DNA of 64,000 nucleotides from Sphingobium arseniciresistens (GCA_029167225.1 JARFNK010000002.1:1-64000); one strand, 5' to 3'. Shown: positions 44,632 through 54,087, numbered from the stretch's first letter. The notes: generated by a model from the letters alone, not told the origin. Numbers and translations are program-made.

Positions 44632-44952
44632 ATGAAGCCTTCCCGAATTGCGCTTATTTCTGCCGCAACGATCTTTGGTGCTGTCGCCGCCACGGCGGGT
44701 ACTGTCGAGGATGGGAAACTACCCCAGGGGCCCGGCAGCACACAAATTACAGAGTCATGCATGCAGTGCCACGGCGTCGATGTCATCGTCGCGCGGCGGC
44801 GTTCGCCCGACGAATGGTCGCAGGTCGTCAGCCAGATGATCGGTTACGGCGCTTCGCTCACGGATGATCAGTATAAAACCATCCTGAGCTATCTGTCCGA
44901 AAATCTGGCAAGCTCGACGAAAGCGCCCGCTCCTGCCTCTGCTGCACCCTAG
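44632..44952 (+). CDS. Small periplasmic cytochrome c
   Basis: A 106-residue protein with an N-terminal signal segment (MKPSRIALISAATIFGAVAA) and one heme c site CMQCH at residues 43-47. Met69 in SQMIGYGA is the likely axial ligand. Residues after about 92 are a short Ala/Pro-rich tail. The spacing resembles the cytochrome domain that is fused to some quinohemoprotein dehydrogenases. Located 90 bp behind the second PQQ dehydrogenase on the same strand, it is the natural electron acceptor for one or both heme-free quinoproteins upstream. That electron route is inference. Confidence 0.87.
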   Translation: MKPSRIALISAATIFGAVAATAGTVEDGKLPQGPGSTQITESCMQCHGVDVIVARRRSPDEWSQVVSQMIGYGASLTDDQYKTILSYLSENLASSTKAPAPASAAP

Positions 44953-45000
44953 AGACCCGCTTCACATTAGGCGGGACCGTCGCTTCTGGGCCCGTTCCAA

Positions 45001-45195
45001 TCAGTGCCCGTCACCCAAAACCTGTCGTTGGGCGGTCTCGGCGGCGGAAATCAGGCTATTGCCAGTCTTGCGCGCCGCATCGGCGGTCATCGTGATAGCG
45101 ATCCCTTCTGGACCATCCCATATGACCAGGCCATTTTCGGCGCTGGCAGCGCCTGGTTCAGTCAGCGGTTGCGGCGTATTGGAAAATTCGTTCAT
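45001..45195 (-). CDS. Small protein coupled to Crp/Fnr gene, unknown function
   Basis: A 64-residue soluble protein. ATG 45195 overlaps the upstream crp/fnr stop as ATGA; the longer in-frame start at 45213 lies inside the regulator gene. The sequence has no signal peptide, helix-turn-helix or metal motif that I recognise; the middle part reads NGLVIWDGPEGIAITMTADA, and the C-terminal part looks helical (KTGNSLISAAETAQRQVL). The exact stop/start overlap is the main evidence that it is a real gene. It could modulate the regulator or be an independent stress protein. Confidence 0.6.
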   Translation of the reverse strand: MNEFSNTPQPLTEPGAASAENGLVIWDGPEGIAITMTADAARKTGNSLISAAETAQRQVLGDGH

Positions 45196-45977
45196 GGAAT
45201 TGGCCTTGGGCATGAGGATGTGGCTTCGGCTGATTTCAGATCGATATAGAGATAGGCTGGATCAAATTGACCGACGGCAGCCAACTTCTCAGGTTCAAGG
45301 ATCTCGACAAGGGAAGAACGGAAAACGCACAGACGTTGCTCTCGCAGGTCCCGCAATACCCGGTTGATATGCACGTTGGTCAGGCCGCAAATTTCAGCCA
45401 GATCGGACTGTATCAAGCCGAGTGCGAACCGCCGGCCGTCGCTCAGGCCCGCCGACATGAGCCGGACATTGGTCTCGCTGAGGAAGTGCGCCACCCGCCC
45501 GATGGCGTTGAGACGGCCTAAACGAAATAGCCAGGCGCGATGAATCGCTGCATCGATCAGCGTGGAGAACCAGAGTTTGCGAGAGAGTGCGGGCAGATCC
45601 TCGGTGATCGTCTCAAGCTCAGCGTGTGGAACGATCGCCACGGTCACGGCCGTCATCGTCGCAACGTCATGATCGAGTATCTTCAGCGGGAAGGCATGGA
45701 GATCGACAAAGTCGCCGGGCACATGAACCGCGACAAGCTGCCGCAGGCCGTTGCGATCATCGATGTACCGGGACATGAAACCTTCCAGCAGCAGGATGCT
45801 CTGGTTGAGTGTCTCCCCAGCCACGACGATGTTGGTTCGCGGCGGCAGCGTCTTGATCTCGCGGATGGTCGTTTCAAGCCGCGCCCGTTCCTCAATCGTG
45901 AGATGCACGCCGCGCCTGTGTCTGAGAAAACGCTCGGTGAACATGAAGATGTGATCCTGCCAGAAGATGCGGCGCAT
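45192..45977 (-). CDS. Crp/Fnr-family transcriptional regulator
   Basis: A 261-residue regulator (ATG 45944, MFTERFLRH, is an alternative start). Residues about 40-130 form the cyclic-nucleotide-binding-like beta roll (LPPRTNIVVAGETLNQSILL, then VHVPGDFVDLHAFPLKILDH). The winged helix contains LGLIQSDLAEICGLTNVHIN, then RVLRDLREQRL. There is no N-terminal Fnr cysteine cluster, so it is not an Fe-S Fnr, and the cAMP-binding arginine context is not evident. This architecture is common in alphaproteobacterial stress regulators. It is divergent from the catalase gene and coupled to a small gene. Confidence 0.9.
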   Translation of the reverse strand: MRRIFWQDHIFMFTERFLRHRRGVHLTIEERARLETTIREIKTLPPRTNIVVAGETLNQSILLLEGFMSRYIDDRNGLRQLVAVHVPGDFVDLHAFPLKILDHDVATMTAVTVAIVPHAELETITEDLPALSRKLWFSTLIDAAIHRAWLFRLGRLNAIGRVAHFLSETNVRLMSAGLSDGRRFALGLIQSDLAEICGLTNVHINRVLRDLREQRLCVFRSSLVEILEPEKLAAVGQFDPAYLYIDLKSAEATSSCPRPIP

Positions 45978-46203
45978 CAGTGGACGATCGATGCGAAGCT
46001 ATAACGGGCTGGGCGCCTGGCCGTTGCTCGGCCGAGACAATAATCGTGATGACGCAGGTTAATTTACGGAATGGCTGGGCAACTCCGCATGTCTACCGCT
46101 TGTTTCCGATCGCATCTGTACCGCTGTCAGGCTCGTTGGCTGTCCGATCCGTTCGGTCTCAAGCGCTTGTTGCGACAATCAGTCCGATAAAATGAGGATG
46201 ATC
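45978..46203. promoter_or_regulatory. Divergent crp-like / katE promoter region
   Basis: The 226-bp gap carries no supported gene. On the minus strand, GCAAC (46027-46023) and CGTT (46006-46003) are separated by 16 bases, one mismatch from the EcfG general-stress promoter GGAAC-N16-CGTT. It lies 26 bp upstream of the regulator's first possible start. No comparable match is seen toward katE. Confidence 0.3.
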
Positions 46204-48441
46204 ATGGCCAAGACCCCGTCGCTTTCTAAATCCACCAAGGGCAAGGCTCAAAACAAGGCCAGGATGACGCCCGCTGGCCTTTCACTCTATGATGTTGGCG
46301 GGGAGTCCCCACAAAAAGCCAGCCCGGTTCCGGTCGACGCTGCGATACTGCCGGCTTATGGCGAGCCTCAGGGCAGTGGTGGTGAAACTCATCAGGTCGC
46401 CGGAGGCGACGTCGCGACGCTGACGACCCAGCATGGCATCCCGGTGGCAGATGACCAGAACAGTCTCAAACAAGGCGCACGCGGCCCGGCATTGCTCGAG
46501 GACTCCCATTTTCGCGAGAAGATGTTCCATTTCGATCATGAACGCATCCCCGAGCGCGTCGTCCATGCGCGGGGGTATGGCGCGCATGGCTATTTCGAAC
46601 TGACCGACAGCCTGGCCGACGTCACGCGCGCCGATGTATTCCAGCGGGTTGGCGAACGCACCCCCGCGTTCGTTCGCTTCTCGACGGTCGCGGGTTCAAA
46701 AGGATCGCCCGACCTGGCCCGCGATGTCCGCGGCTTCGCGGTCAAGCTCTATACCCAGGAAGGCAATTGGGATCTGGTCGGCAATAATATCCCGGTCTTC
46801 TTTATCCAGGATGCGATCAAGTTCCCTGACCTGATCCATGCCGCCAAGCCCGAACCGGACCGCGATTTCCCCCAGGCGCAGACCGCGCATGACAATTTCT
46901 GGGACTTCATCAGCCTTACGCCCGAAAGCATGCACATGATCATGTGGATCATGTCCGACCGCACGATCCCGCGCTCGCTCCGCACAATCGAGGGCTTTGG
47001 CGTCCATAGCTTCCGGTTCGTGGATAGCGAAGGCAAGTCCACCTTCGTCAAGTTCCACTGGAAGCCCAAGCAGGGCCTGCAGTCGGTGGTGTGGAACGAG
47101 GCGGTCAAGATCAACGGCGCCGACCCGGATTTCCACCGTCGCGACCTGTGGGATGCGATCAACGCTGGCGACTTTCCCGAATGGGAGCTGGGGGTCCAGC
47201 TTTTCGATGACGCCTTTGCAGAGAGCTTCGACTTCGACGTGCTCGATGCCACCAAGATCATTCCCGAAGAGTTGGTGCCGGTCCGCATCGTCGGACGACT
47301 GGTGCTCGACCGCGTGGTCGACAATTTCTTCGCCGAGACAGAACAGGTGGCGTTCATGACGCAGAATGTCCCGCCGGGTATCGACTTCTCGAACGATCCG
47401 CTCCTGCAGGGCCGCAATTTTTCCTATCTCGATACTCAGATCAAGCGGCTGGGCAGCACCAATTTCACCCACCTGCCGATCAATGCGCCTAAATGCCCGA
47501 TGGCCCATTTCCAGCAGGACGGCCATATGGCCATGCGCAACCCGAAGGGCCGCGTGAACTATGAGCCCAACAGCTGGGGGCCAACGCAAGGCGGACCCCG
47601 CGAAGATCCGGTGCGAGGCTTTACCAGCTTTGCTGAAACGGCAGATGGTCCCAAGCAGCGGGTACGATCGGAAAGCTTTGCTGATCATTACAGCCAGGCA
47701 CGGCAATTCTTCATCAGCCAGGCGCCGATCGAACAGAAGCATATCGGCGACGCGCTGGTGTTCGAACTGTCGAAGGTCGAGCGTCCGGACATTCGCTCGC
47801 GGACAGTGTCGCATCTGATCCATATCGATACGACGCTGGCTGAAACGGTCGCCGATGGTCTTGGTATCGCTCTGCCCGAGGCAGCGGTCGCGGCGCGCGA
47901 TCCCATTACCGATCTGCCGCCCTCCGACAAGCTGAGCATTGTCAAGAATGGGCCCGACAGTTTCAAGGGCCGCAAGCTCGGCATATTGCTCAGTGATGGG
48001 ACCGATGCAGCGATCTTCAAGGCGCTGCTCAAAGCGGTCGATGGCGAAGGCGCGGTCTATGAAGTGATCGCGCCGAAGATCGCTGGCGTGATTCTCTCCG
48101 ATGGTACAACGGTTGCGGCCAAGCATAAGATCGATGGCGGACCATCGGTCCTGTTCGACGCGGTAGCCATTCTTGTTTCGGCAGAAAGCGCTGCTCTCCT
48201 GGCGCTTGATTCAGCCGCCAAGGATTTTGTCACTGATGCGTTTGCCCACTGCAAATATATCGGCATCGGCAAGGATGCAGAGGCCATTTTCGTCAAGGCA
48301 GGCATAGCTGACGATCTGGATGATGCATGCCTTCCGATCGCCGAGCCCTCCGACGCCAAGGTTTTCCTCGAAGCCTGCCGGGCGCTGCGATACTGGCCGC
48401 GCGAGGCTGCCGTCGATCTGGATGCGCGGCCGGAGGGCTGA
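46204..48441 (+). CDS. katE: Large-subunit catalase (KatE/HPII type)
   Basis: A 745-residue monofunctional heme catalase of the large-subunit clade. ATG 46204 is preferred over 46192 because GAGG lies six bases upstream. The catalytic His is in [14 protein letters not shown], the heme pocket includes [20 protein letters not shown], and the proximal heme Tyr is in [14 protein letters not shown]. Residues about 590-740 are the C-terminal flavodoxin/DJ-1-like domain that defines the large clade ([20 protein letters not shown]). It breaks down H2O2 in the cytoplasm. Neighbours (Crp/Fnr regulator, DUF2383 protein) suggest a general-stress setting. Confidence 0.95.
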   Translation: MAKTPSLSKSTKGKAQNKARMTPAGLSLYDVGGESPQKASPVPVDAAILPAYGEPQGSGGETHQVAGGDVATLTTQHGIPVADDQNSLKQGARGPALLEDSHFREKMFHFDHERIPERVVHARGYGAHGYFELTDSLADVTRADVFQRVGERTPAFVRFSTVAGSKGSPDLARDVRGFAVKLYTQEGNWDLVGNNIPVFFIQDAIKFPDLIHAAKPEPDRDFPQAQTAHDNFWDFISLTPESMHMIMWIMSDRTIPRSLRTIEGFGVHSFRFVDSEGKSTFVKFHWKPKQGLQSVVWNEAVKINGADPDFHRRDLWDAINAGDFPEWELGVQLFDDAFAESFDFDVLDATKIIPEELVPVRIVGRLVLDRVVDNFFAETEQVAFMTQNVPPGIDFSNDPLLQGRNFSYLDTQIKRLGSTNFTHLPINAPKCPMAHFQQDGHMAMRNPKGRVNYEPNSWGPTQGGPREDPVRGFTSFAETADGPKQRVRSESFADHYSQARQFFISQAPIEQKHIGDALVFELSKVERPDIRSRTVSHLIHIDTTLAETVADGLGIALPEAAVAARDPITDLPPSDKLSIVKNGPDSFKGRKLGILLSDGTDAAIFKALLKAVDGEGAVYEVIAPKIAGVILSDGTTVAAKHKIDGGPSVLFDAVAILVSAESAALLALDSAAKDFVTDAFAHCKYIGIGKDAEAIFVKAGIADDLDDACLPIAEPSDAKVFLEACRALRYWPREAAVDLDARPEG

Positions 48442-48516
48442 CCTTTACTATACGCCTGTGGAGAGCCGGCTGCATGCCGGCCCTCCGGCCCACGCACGCT
48501 GTGAGGACCATTCCCG

Positions 48517-49683
48517 ATGCGGATCGGCATAATCGCCCACCTGAAATATCCGATTGCCGAACCATTCGCCGGTGGACTGGAAATGCACACGCATCTCCTT
48601 GCCCGGTCGCTGCGAGAAAGGGGGCATGTCGTCACGATATTCGCTTCTTCGCGATCGGAGCCCGGCTTGGGCCTTGAAGCGATCTGCTCGGAGACGGCGA
48701 TTAGCACGATCGGCACGGCGGAGGCACCGGATGTCGCGTTCTTCAAGGAGCATCATGCCTATCTCAGCCTGATGAGCGCGCTTCGCCATAGGCGTTTTGA
48801 CGTCATCCATAACAACAGCCTGCACTACATCCCGGTAACGATGGCGGACAGCTTGCCGATGCCGATGGTGACCACGCTGCACACCCCGCCTTTTTGCTGG
48901 CTTGAAAGCGGCATCCGCCTGTGCCGGGCGCGCAACAATGCCTTCGTTGCGGTCTCCAATGCCGTGGGCAAGCTGTGGGACCATGTTCTGCCGACCGAAA
49001 CGGTGATCATGAATGGCATCGATCTTGACCGGTTCGCTTTTCATCCTAAGCCTGACGCACAGGAATATCTGGTCTGGTACGGCCGCATCGTCCCGGAAAA
49101 GGGGCTGCACCTGGCGATCGCCGCTGCAAGGCAAGTCGGGTTGCCGCTCAAGATCGCAGGCCCGATCCTCGATGAAGTCTATTTTCGTGAGCAGATTGCT
49201 CCGCACCTGGGGGACGGCGCTATCCATGTGGGCCATCTGGCGCACGAAAAGCTCGCCCAACTGGTCGGCGGCGCGCGCGCCTTTATGTGTACGCCGCTCT
49301 GGGATGAACCCTACGGACTGGTGGTCGCCGAAGCGCTTGCCTGCGGGGTGCCGGTGGCCGCTTTCGCCCGTGGCGCCATCCCAGACATCCTTGATGCCTC
49401 CTGCGGCGTGCTGGCGGTGCCCGATGATGTCAAATCGCTCGCTCGTTCGACGTTCGCGGCCCTATCGCTCGATCGCCGGGCATGCCGCCGTCGCGCCAAG
49501 CGCGTCTGTGACTCCGCCCGCATGATCGACGCCTATGAAGCCCTTTATCGCAGGCTTGCAGTGGGCAGTGATGCGCGCCTGCGGCTGGCCGGCAAGACCG
49601 GCGAGGATCCGATCCTGTCTACGCCGACGTCGGCGGCCACCTTGCGATCCAGGCCCGCGACGGATGCCCAGTTGTATGTCTGA
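48517..49683 (+). CDS. GT4-family glycosyltransferase
   Basis: A 388-residue GT-B glycosyltransferase. It opens with MRIGIIAHLKYPIAEPFAGG and EMHTHLLARSLRERGH, the acceptor-domain loop of family GT4. The donor domain has WYGRIVPEKGLHLAIAAARQ, AGPILDEVYF and CTPLWDEPYGLVVAEALACG, with the GT4 E-x7-E pattern. A GAGG ribosome site lies upstream. It is the first of seven same-strand genes whose ends overlap, starting 75 bp behind katE. It probably transfers a sugar from a nucleotide donor to a small acceptor or lipid. Confidence 0.9.
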   Translation: MRIGIIAHLKYPIAEPFAGGLEMHTHLLARSLRERGHVVTIFASSRSEPGLGLEAICSETAISTIGTAEAPDVAFFKEHHAYLSLMSALRHRRFDVIHNNSLHYIPVTMADSLPMPMVTTLHTPPFCWLESGIRLCRARNNAFVAVSNAVGKLWDHVLPTETVIMNGIDLDRFAFHPKPDAQEYLVWYGRIVPEKGLHLAIAAARQVGLPLKIAGPILDEVYFREQIAPHLGDGAIHVGHLAHEKLAQLVGGARAFMCTPLWDEPYGLVVAEALACGVPVAAFARGAIPDILDASCGVLAVPDDVKSLARSTFAALSLDRRACRRRAKRVCDSARMIDAYEALYRRLAVGSDARLRLAGKTGEDPILSTPTSAATLRSRPATDAQLYV

Positions 49684-50647
49684 ACAGGCACCACGCCTTG
49701 CCTTGCCGGAACTCGGTGCTTCGCCGCTTTCCCTGTGCATCTGCATCCCGGCCCGCGATGAGGGTGATCGGCTTGCCACGTTGCTGGAAGCCATTGCCGC
49801 ACAGTCATGGCCCGGCATGATCTGCGTCTCGATCGCCGTGAACAACACGACAGACGACAGCCTGGAAAAGATCTCCAAGGCGCAGATGCGTTATGCAGAC
49901 CGGCTCAACATACGGGTCGTGACGGCCGACTTTCCAGAGGCCTTGGCGCATGCGGGATCGGCGCGGCGGCTCGCGATGACTGAGGGACTTTGCTGTCTTT
50001 CCAGCCTCGATGCCGGGATACTTATCAGCACAGACGCGGATGCGCGCCCGCCGCCCGACTGGCTAAGCAATATTGCAGCGGCGTTCGGGCGCGGCGCTGA
50101 CCTTGTTGGTGGAAAGATCGTCATCGACGAAGAGCGTGAGCCTTTGCCACCGGCAGTAGCCCAGCGCCGCCGGGCATGGGATCGCTATTGGTCGAAGGTA
50201 CGCGAGATAGAGGACCGGATCGATCCGATCGATTGGGATCCTGCCCCCCGGCACGGCGATCATACAGGCGCATCCCTTGCGATACGGGCCGACCTGTATC
50301 TGGCCTGCGGCGGCGTTCCGCTTCTACCGACCGGAGAAGATCGCGCTCTGGTCCAGGCGGCTGTTGCCATCGGCGGCAGGCTTGCGCATCCCGTCGACGT
50401 CCATGTCCGGGTGTCGTCGCGAACCGATGGGCGCGCCGAAGGCGGCATGGCAGCATCTATGAGGGAGCTGTATCAGGCAATACAGACCAGGACGACCGCG
50501 ATGGCGCCCGCTTTCGAACATTGGGTAGATCGTGCCACATGGCGCAAATCCATGCGCCAGAAGCCGGACGGCCAGGCGTATATCGCGCGGCACGAAGATG
50601 CCCTGCCGCCCATGCCGCACGACATGCGGCTGGAGGAACGACAATGA
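49676..50647 (+). CDS. GT2-family glycosyltransferase
   Basis: A 323-residue GT-A glycosyltransferase. ATG 49676 overlaps the preceding stop by eight bases; the longer frame would read deep into that gene. Motifs are LSLCICIPARDEGDRLATLL, ISTDADARPPPDWLSNI (DxD) and GEDRALVQAAVAIGGRL. The C-terminal part has no membrane helix, so the enzyme is likely cytosolic. Second gene of the glycoconjugate operon; the acceptor is unknown. Confidence 0.85.
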   Translation: MSEQAPRLALPELGASPLSLCICIPARDEGDRLATLLEAIAAQSWPGMICVSIAVNNTTDDSLEKISKAQMRYADRLNIRVVTADFPEALAHAGSARRLAMTEGLCCLSSLDAGILISTDADARPPPDWLSNIAAAFGRGADLVGGKIVIDEEREPLPPAVAQRRRAWDRYWSKVREIEDRIDPIDWDPAPRHGDHTGASLAIRADLYLACGGVPLLPTGEDRALVQAAVAIGGRLAHPVDVHVRVSSRTDGRAEGGMAASMRELYQAIQTRTTAMAPAFEHWVDRATWRKSMRQKPDGQAYIARHEDALPPMPHDMRLEERQ

Positions 50648-51690
50648 CCCCCCGACCTATTGGCTATTATGTTCATCATCACGGCGCCGGGCATCTTGCG
50701 CGCGCACGCGCCATCGCCAATGCATCATGTGGCCGTGTCGTTCTTCTTGGTACAGGGGTGGGTTCGCAGGGGATCGACCTTGCAGACGATCGTCTCGACA
50801 CTGGCGCCTTCGATGGCGCCGACGGTTCGCATTGCCGACCGGACGGCTTGCATTATGCCCCGCTTGATCACGAAGGCATCCGTTCGCGAGTAGCGGTGAT
50901 CGCACGATGGATAGACGTTCACAGGCCCGCTCTCATGGTGATCGACGTATCGGTCGAGGTCGCGATGCTGGCGCGACTGGCATCGGTTCCGGTCGTCTAT
51001 GTACGGCTCAACGGTGAACGCACCGATACGCCGCATCTGGAGGCATTTAGAGGCGCGGTCGCCTTGCTGGCACCCTTTCATCAGGATCTGGAAATCTCTG
51101 CGACGCCGCCATGGGTGCGCGAAAAGACGCGCTATCTGCCCGGTGTCACGGTCGCATCCGCACCAAAGGCAAGCAACGCCGAAGCCACGATCCTTATCGT
51201 AGTCGGCCGCGGTGGACAGGCCGGCGACGGCGAGGTCTTTGCCCAGGCGGCACGATGCTCTCCCCAATGGCGCTGGCGCGTGATCGGATCATGCTCCATG
51301 CCGCATCATCCGCCCTCAAATCTCGAAATCCTTGGCTGGGTTCGTGACCCCGATCGTGAGATCGCTCACGCAAGTCTGGTCGTTGGAGCAGCGGGTGATG
51401 GTCTGGTGGGCAGTGTACTCGCGGCGGACCGTCCGTTCATCTGCATAGCCGAAGACAGACCATATGACGAGCAACGCGCGACTGCACGGCGGCTGGGCGA
51501 AGTCGGCGCGGCCTTGGTTCTAGCAAACTGGCCCGAGCCCGAACGGTGGCGCGCGCTCGTCATCGATGCATTGGCTTTACCCGGCCATGCCCGGCGCAAG
51601 CTCCACGATCCCCACGGTGTCCGTGTGGCGGCAGAATGGCTCGGCGAGATCGCTGACACTGCCAGCCAAGTGCAGGAGAGAGCGGCGTGA
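50644..51690 (+). CDS. MurG/UGT-like glycosyltransferase
   Basis: A 348-residue protein with GT-B architecture resembling the MurG/GT28 and GT1 group. The N-terminus reads IGYYVHHHGAGHLARARAIA, the nucleotide-sugar transferase glycine loop with a histidine. A second Rossmann half contains ILIVVGRGGQAGDGEVFAQA, NLEILGWVRD and the donor-binding region HASLVVGAAGDGLVGSVLAA, matching the position of the UGT/MurG GGxGTxxE loop. The ATG overlaps the GT2 stop by four bases. It may add a second sugar to the product of the first two enzymes. Function is inference. Confidence 0.75.
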   Translation: MTPRPIGYYVHHHGAGHLARARAIANASCGRVVLLGTGVGSQGIDLADDRLDTGAFDGADGSHCRPDGLHYAPLDHEGIRSRVAVIARWIDVHRPALMVIDVSVEVAMLARLASVPVVYVRLNGERTDTPHLEAFRGAVALLAPFHQDLEISATPPWVREKTRYLPGVTVASAPKASNAEATILIVVGRGGQAGDGEVFAQAARCSPQWRWRVIGSCSMPHHPPSNLEILGWVRDPDREIAHASLVVGAAGDGLVGSVLAADRPFICIAEDRPYDEQRATARRLGEVGAALVLANWPEPERWRALVIDALALPGHARRKLHDPHGVRVAAEWLGEIADTASQVQERAA

Positions 51691-52814
51691 CAAGAGCCGA
51701 TATGAAGCCTGACGATATCGGTACGCCGTCCTGCCGGGCGCGCTCGATCGGTACGCGCCTCTGCGAACTGGGCGCTCGCTATGACGCGGCTCCGCTATTC
51801 CCGGTCGAGAGCGTGAAACTCTTGCGGGATACTGGATTGCTGCGGACCTTCGCGCCGAGAGACGCCGGCGGCGACTCTTTTCCCGACCGCCAAAGCCAAT
51901 ATATCGCCCTGATGTCGGTCCTGCGCATCATCGGTCGCGCCGACCTCAGCGTCGGACGCCTGTACGAAGGGCATGTCAACGCCATGCTGCTGTTCGACTG
52001 GTTTGGAACGCAGGCTCAGCGCGTGGTTCTACAACAACAATTGAGCCTGGGCGCATTATATGGGGTCTGGGCGACCGAACCGCCACCCGGTGTTCGCCTT
52101 GTCGCTGCGAACATCGGTTATGTTTTGGAAGGCGCCAAAACCTTTGCAAGCGGCGCTGGCGGACTGGCGCATGCAATCATTACTGCCGAACCTTCAGAAG
52201 GTGCGCGACAGCTTGTCATTGTCCAGGCGGACGAAACCGCGCGAACGGACCTTTCGCCGTGGCGCATGCGTGGCATGCGCGCGACCGGAAGCGGGGTTTA
52301 TGACCTTGGCGGCATGGCCGTCCCGCGCGACGCTCTTCTGGGGCATGGGGGCGACTATGATCTGGAGCCAGACTTCACCGCGGGCGCCTGGCGGTTCACA
52401 GCCGTCCAGCTTGGCGGCATAGAGGCACTGTTGACCGAAACCCGCACGGCCATGACAGCGGCAGCCAGAGAGGATCCGCTGCAACGCGCCAAATTTGCGG
52501 ATGCAGTCGTGGCGGTGCGGTCCGCTTATCTGTGGGTGCGCGAATGCGCAGAGCGGGCATCTGCCCGGGACAAGGACGGCCCGGCTTTCGCCCGTATGAC
52601 CCGCGGCGTCGTCGAGCGGGCCGCGCTCGACGTCATGGAGTTGGCGAGCCGGATTGTAGGTACGCGCAGCGCCGTCGATGGACAGCGGATCGACAAGATC
52701 ATCCGGGATATGAGCGTCTATTTGAGGCAGGCCGGTCCCGATTATGCCAAGGATCAGGCTGCGATCGCATGGCTCGATCATGACGCCTGGGGCAGCGGAG
52801 ATGCGCTGTGGTGA
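51687..52814 (+). CDS. Acyl-CoA dehydrogenase-like flavoprotein
   Basis: A 375-residue member of the acyl-CoA dehydrogenase superfamily, started by a GTG that overlaps the preceding stop as GTGA. The N-terminal helical domain has LLRDTGLLRTFAPRDAGGDS. The middle beta domain has GVWATEPPPGVRL and GAKTFASGAGGLAHAIITA, a clear relative of the xWxTNA flavin site. The C-terminal helical bundle has LDVMELASRIVGTRSA. The usual catalytic glutamate position is not obvious. It may oxidise, or introduce a double bond into, an acyl group of the glycoconjugate, or act on an amine or nitro group as some family members do. Confidence 0.8.
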   Translation: MTRADMKPDDIGTPSCRARSIGTRLCELGARYDAAPLFPVESVKLLRDTGLLRTFAPRDAGGDSFPDRQSQYIALMSVLRIIGRADLSVGRLYEGHVNAMLLFDWFGTQAQRVVLQQQLSLGALYGVWATEPPPGVRLVAANIGYVLEGAKTFASGAGGLAHAIITAEPSEGARQLVIVQADETARTDLSPWRMRGMRATGSGVYDLGGMAVPRDALLGHGGDYDLEPDFTAGAWRFTAVQLGGIEALLTETRTAMTAAAREDPLQRAKFADAVVAVRSAYLWVRECAERASARDKDGPAFARMTRGVVERAALDVMELASRIVGTRSAVDGQRIDKIIRDMSVYLRQAGPDYAKDQAAIAWLDHDAWGSGDALW

Positions 52815-53503
52815 GTGATCGGGCCAGGGCATTTTCCCTGACGGCGCGTCCATGGCGCGGCTTGCGCTGGCTCATACTTGCGCCGCATCCTGACGATGAA
52901 ACGCTTGGTGCGGGCGCGCTCATAGCGCATATGGCTGCAACTGGATGCTTAGCTGGCCTCGTCTATCTCACGGACGGATCGGGATCGCACCCGCTTCCTG
53001 ACGGGCGAGCAGGCAGTCTGATCGCGGCGCGTCAGCGCGAAGCCCGGCACGCCTTGCGGCGCCTCGCAGGCAGACGAACATCCTCGCCATTCTTCCTCGG
53101 ATGGAAGGATGCGGCTCCCGAATTTGTGGGCTCGTTTGCCTTCCGCGCAAGCTGCCGAAGGCTTGCCGCACTGTGCGCACGATTGCGGGTCGATGTCCTT
53201 GCGACGACAGCCTCTCAAGAACCGCATTGTGATCATGCAGCGGCAGCGGGTCTTGCAAATGCTGTCAGGATCAGGTGCCATAGCAGGATCGCTGTCGCGG
53301 AATATAGTGTCTGGGGTGAAGCGCCCGCTGCGCGAACCCACAGGGTGCTCATCACCCCGCCAATGTCGCCCGGCGCGAGACGCCACGCTCTTGCGGCCCA
53401 TCGCAGCCAGCTGACCACATCGCATGGCACCGGCTTTCGTTTGCCCAAGGACAAGCGCTCGATGCTGCCGCACGACCTCCTCTATGTCAGGAAGCGCGCA
53501 TGA
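52811..53503 (+). CDS. PIG-L/LmbE-family deacetylase
   Basis: A 230-residue zinc deacetylase. GTG 52811 overlaps the previous stop; GTG 52808 is an alternative. The family motif APHPDDETLGAGAL gives zinc ligands His26 and Asp29, and EPHCDHAAAAG supplies the third histidine (His139 or His142). PIG-L enzymes remove acetyl from N-acetylglucosamine-containing molecules, as in GPI, mycothiol and bacillithiol synthesis. Its position between glycosyltransferases and a NodS-like methyltransferase suggests it frees an amino group on a sugar that is then methylated. Some homologues are fused to a methyltransferase, consistent with a shared substrate. Confidence 0.9.
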   Translation: MSDRARAFSLTARPWRGLRWLILAPHPDDETLGAGALIAHMAATGCLAGLVYLTDGSGSHPLPDGRAGSLIAARQREARHALRRLAGRRTSSPFFLGWKDAAPEFVGSFAFRASCRRLAALCARLRVDVLATTASQEPHCDHAAAAGLANAVRIRCHSRIAVAEYSVWGEAPAARTHRVLITPPMSPGARRHALAAHRSQLTTSHGTGFRLPKDKRSMLPHDLLYVRKRA

Positions 53504-54087
53504 ACCGGCACCAGACGACTATGAACCCGGACTATTTCGAGAGCATGTTTCGCGGGACGAACGATCCCTGGAATCTGGAAACCAGCCCTTATGAGCAGGC
53601 GAAGTTCGAAGACAGCATAGCGGCTCTTCACGGTCGGACCTATGCGACCGGCTTTGAGATCGGCTGTGCCAAAGGCGTTCTGACTTTGAAACTCAGCGCC
53701 CTGTGCAAGGCTCTCCTCGCTATCGACGTCAGTGAAACCGCGCTGGCAGCCGCTCGCCAGCGCACGCTGCATCTCGATCATGTGGTGTTCGAGCAGATCG
53801 CGTTTCCTCGCGCGGTGCCGACAGGGCAGTTCGAGTTGGTCGTCCTTTCCGAAGTCGCATATTATTGGGACGATGCCGATCTCGGCCGCGCCGCCGATTG
53901 GCTGGAATCCCATCTTCTCCCCGGCGGCGACCTGCTGCTCGTTCACTTCACGGGCGACACCGACTATCCGCAAAGTGGTGATGATGCCATGGCGAAGCTG
54001 CTCGAACCGTTGGCGCGTTCGATAAACGTGGTCACGGCATGGCGGCGACCGCGCTATCGTCTCGATTTGTGGCGTCGCGCCCCATGA
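53500..54087 (+). CDS. NodS-like SAM-dependent methyltransferase
   Basis: A 195-residue class I methyltransferase similar to NodS, the enzyme that N-methylates the deacetylated glucosamine of Nod factors. The N-terminus has YFESMFRGTNDPWNLETSPY, typical of the NodS family. The SAM-binding loop is FEIGCAKGVLTLKL (about residues 52-65), followed by LLAIDVSETALAAAR and LVVLSEVAYYWDDADL. It overlaps the deacetylase gene by four bases and the following GT2 gene by four bases. A deacetylase followed by a NodS-like methyltransferase mirrors NodB-NodS logic. No NodC or acyltransferase NodA is present. Confidence 0.88.
   Translation: MNRHQTTMNPDYFESMFRGTNDPWNLETSPYEQAKFEDSIAALHGRTYATGFEIGCAKGVLTLKLSALCKALLAIDVSETALAAARQRTLHLDHVVFEQIAFPRAVPTGQFELVVLSEVAYYWDDADLGRAADWLESHLLPGGDLLLVHFTGDTDYPQSGDDAMAKLLEPLARSINVVTAWRRPRYRLDLWRRAP

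Noticed and set aside
44955..44985. Imperfect GACCCGC/GCGGGAC hairpin after the cytochrome c gene
   Set aside because: Contains a mismatch and no T-run; too weak to support a terminator call.
48460..48490. GCCGGC-TGCAT-GCCGGC hairpin between katE and the GT4 gene
   Set aside because: Short self-complementary hexamers are frequent at this GC content; no T-run, so not called a terminator.
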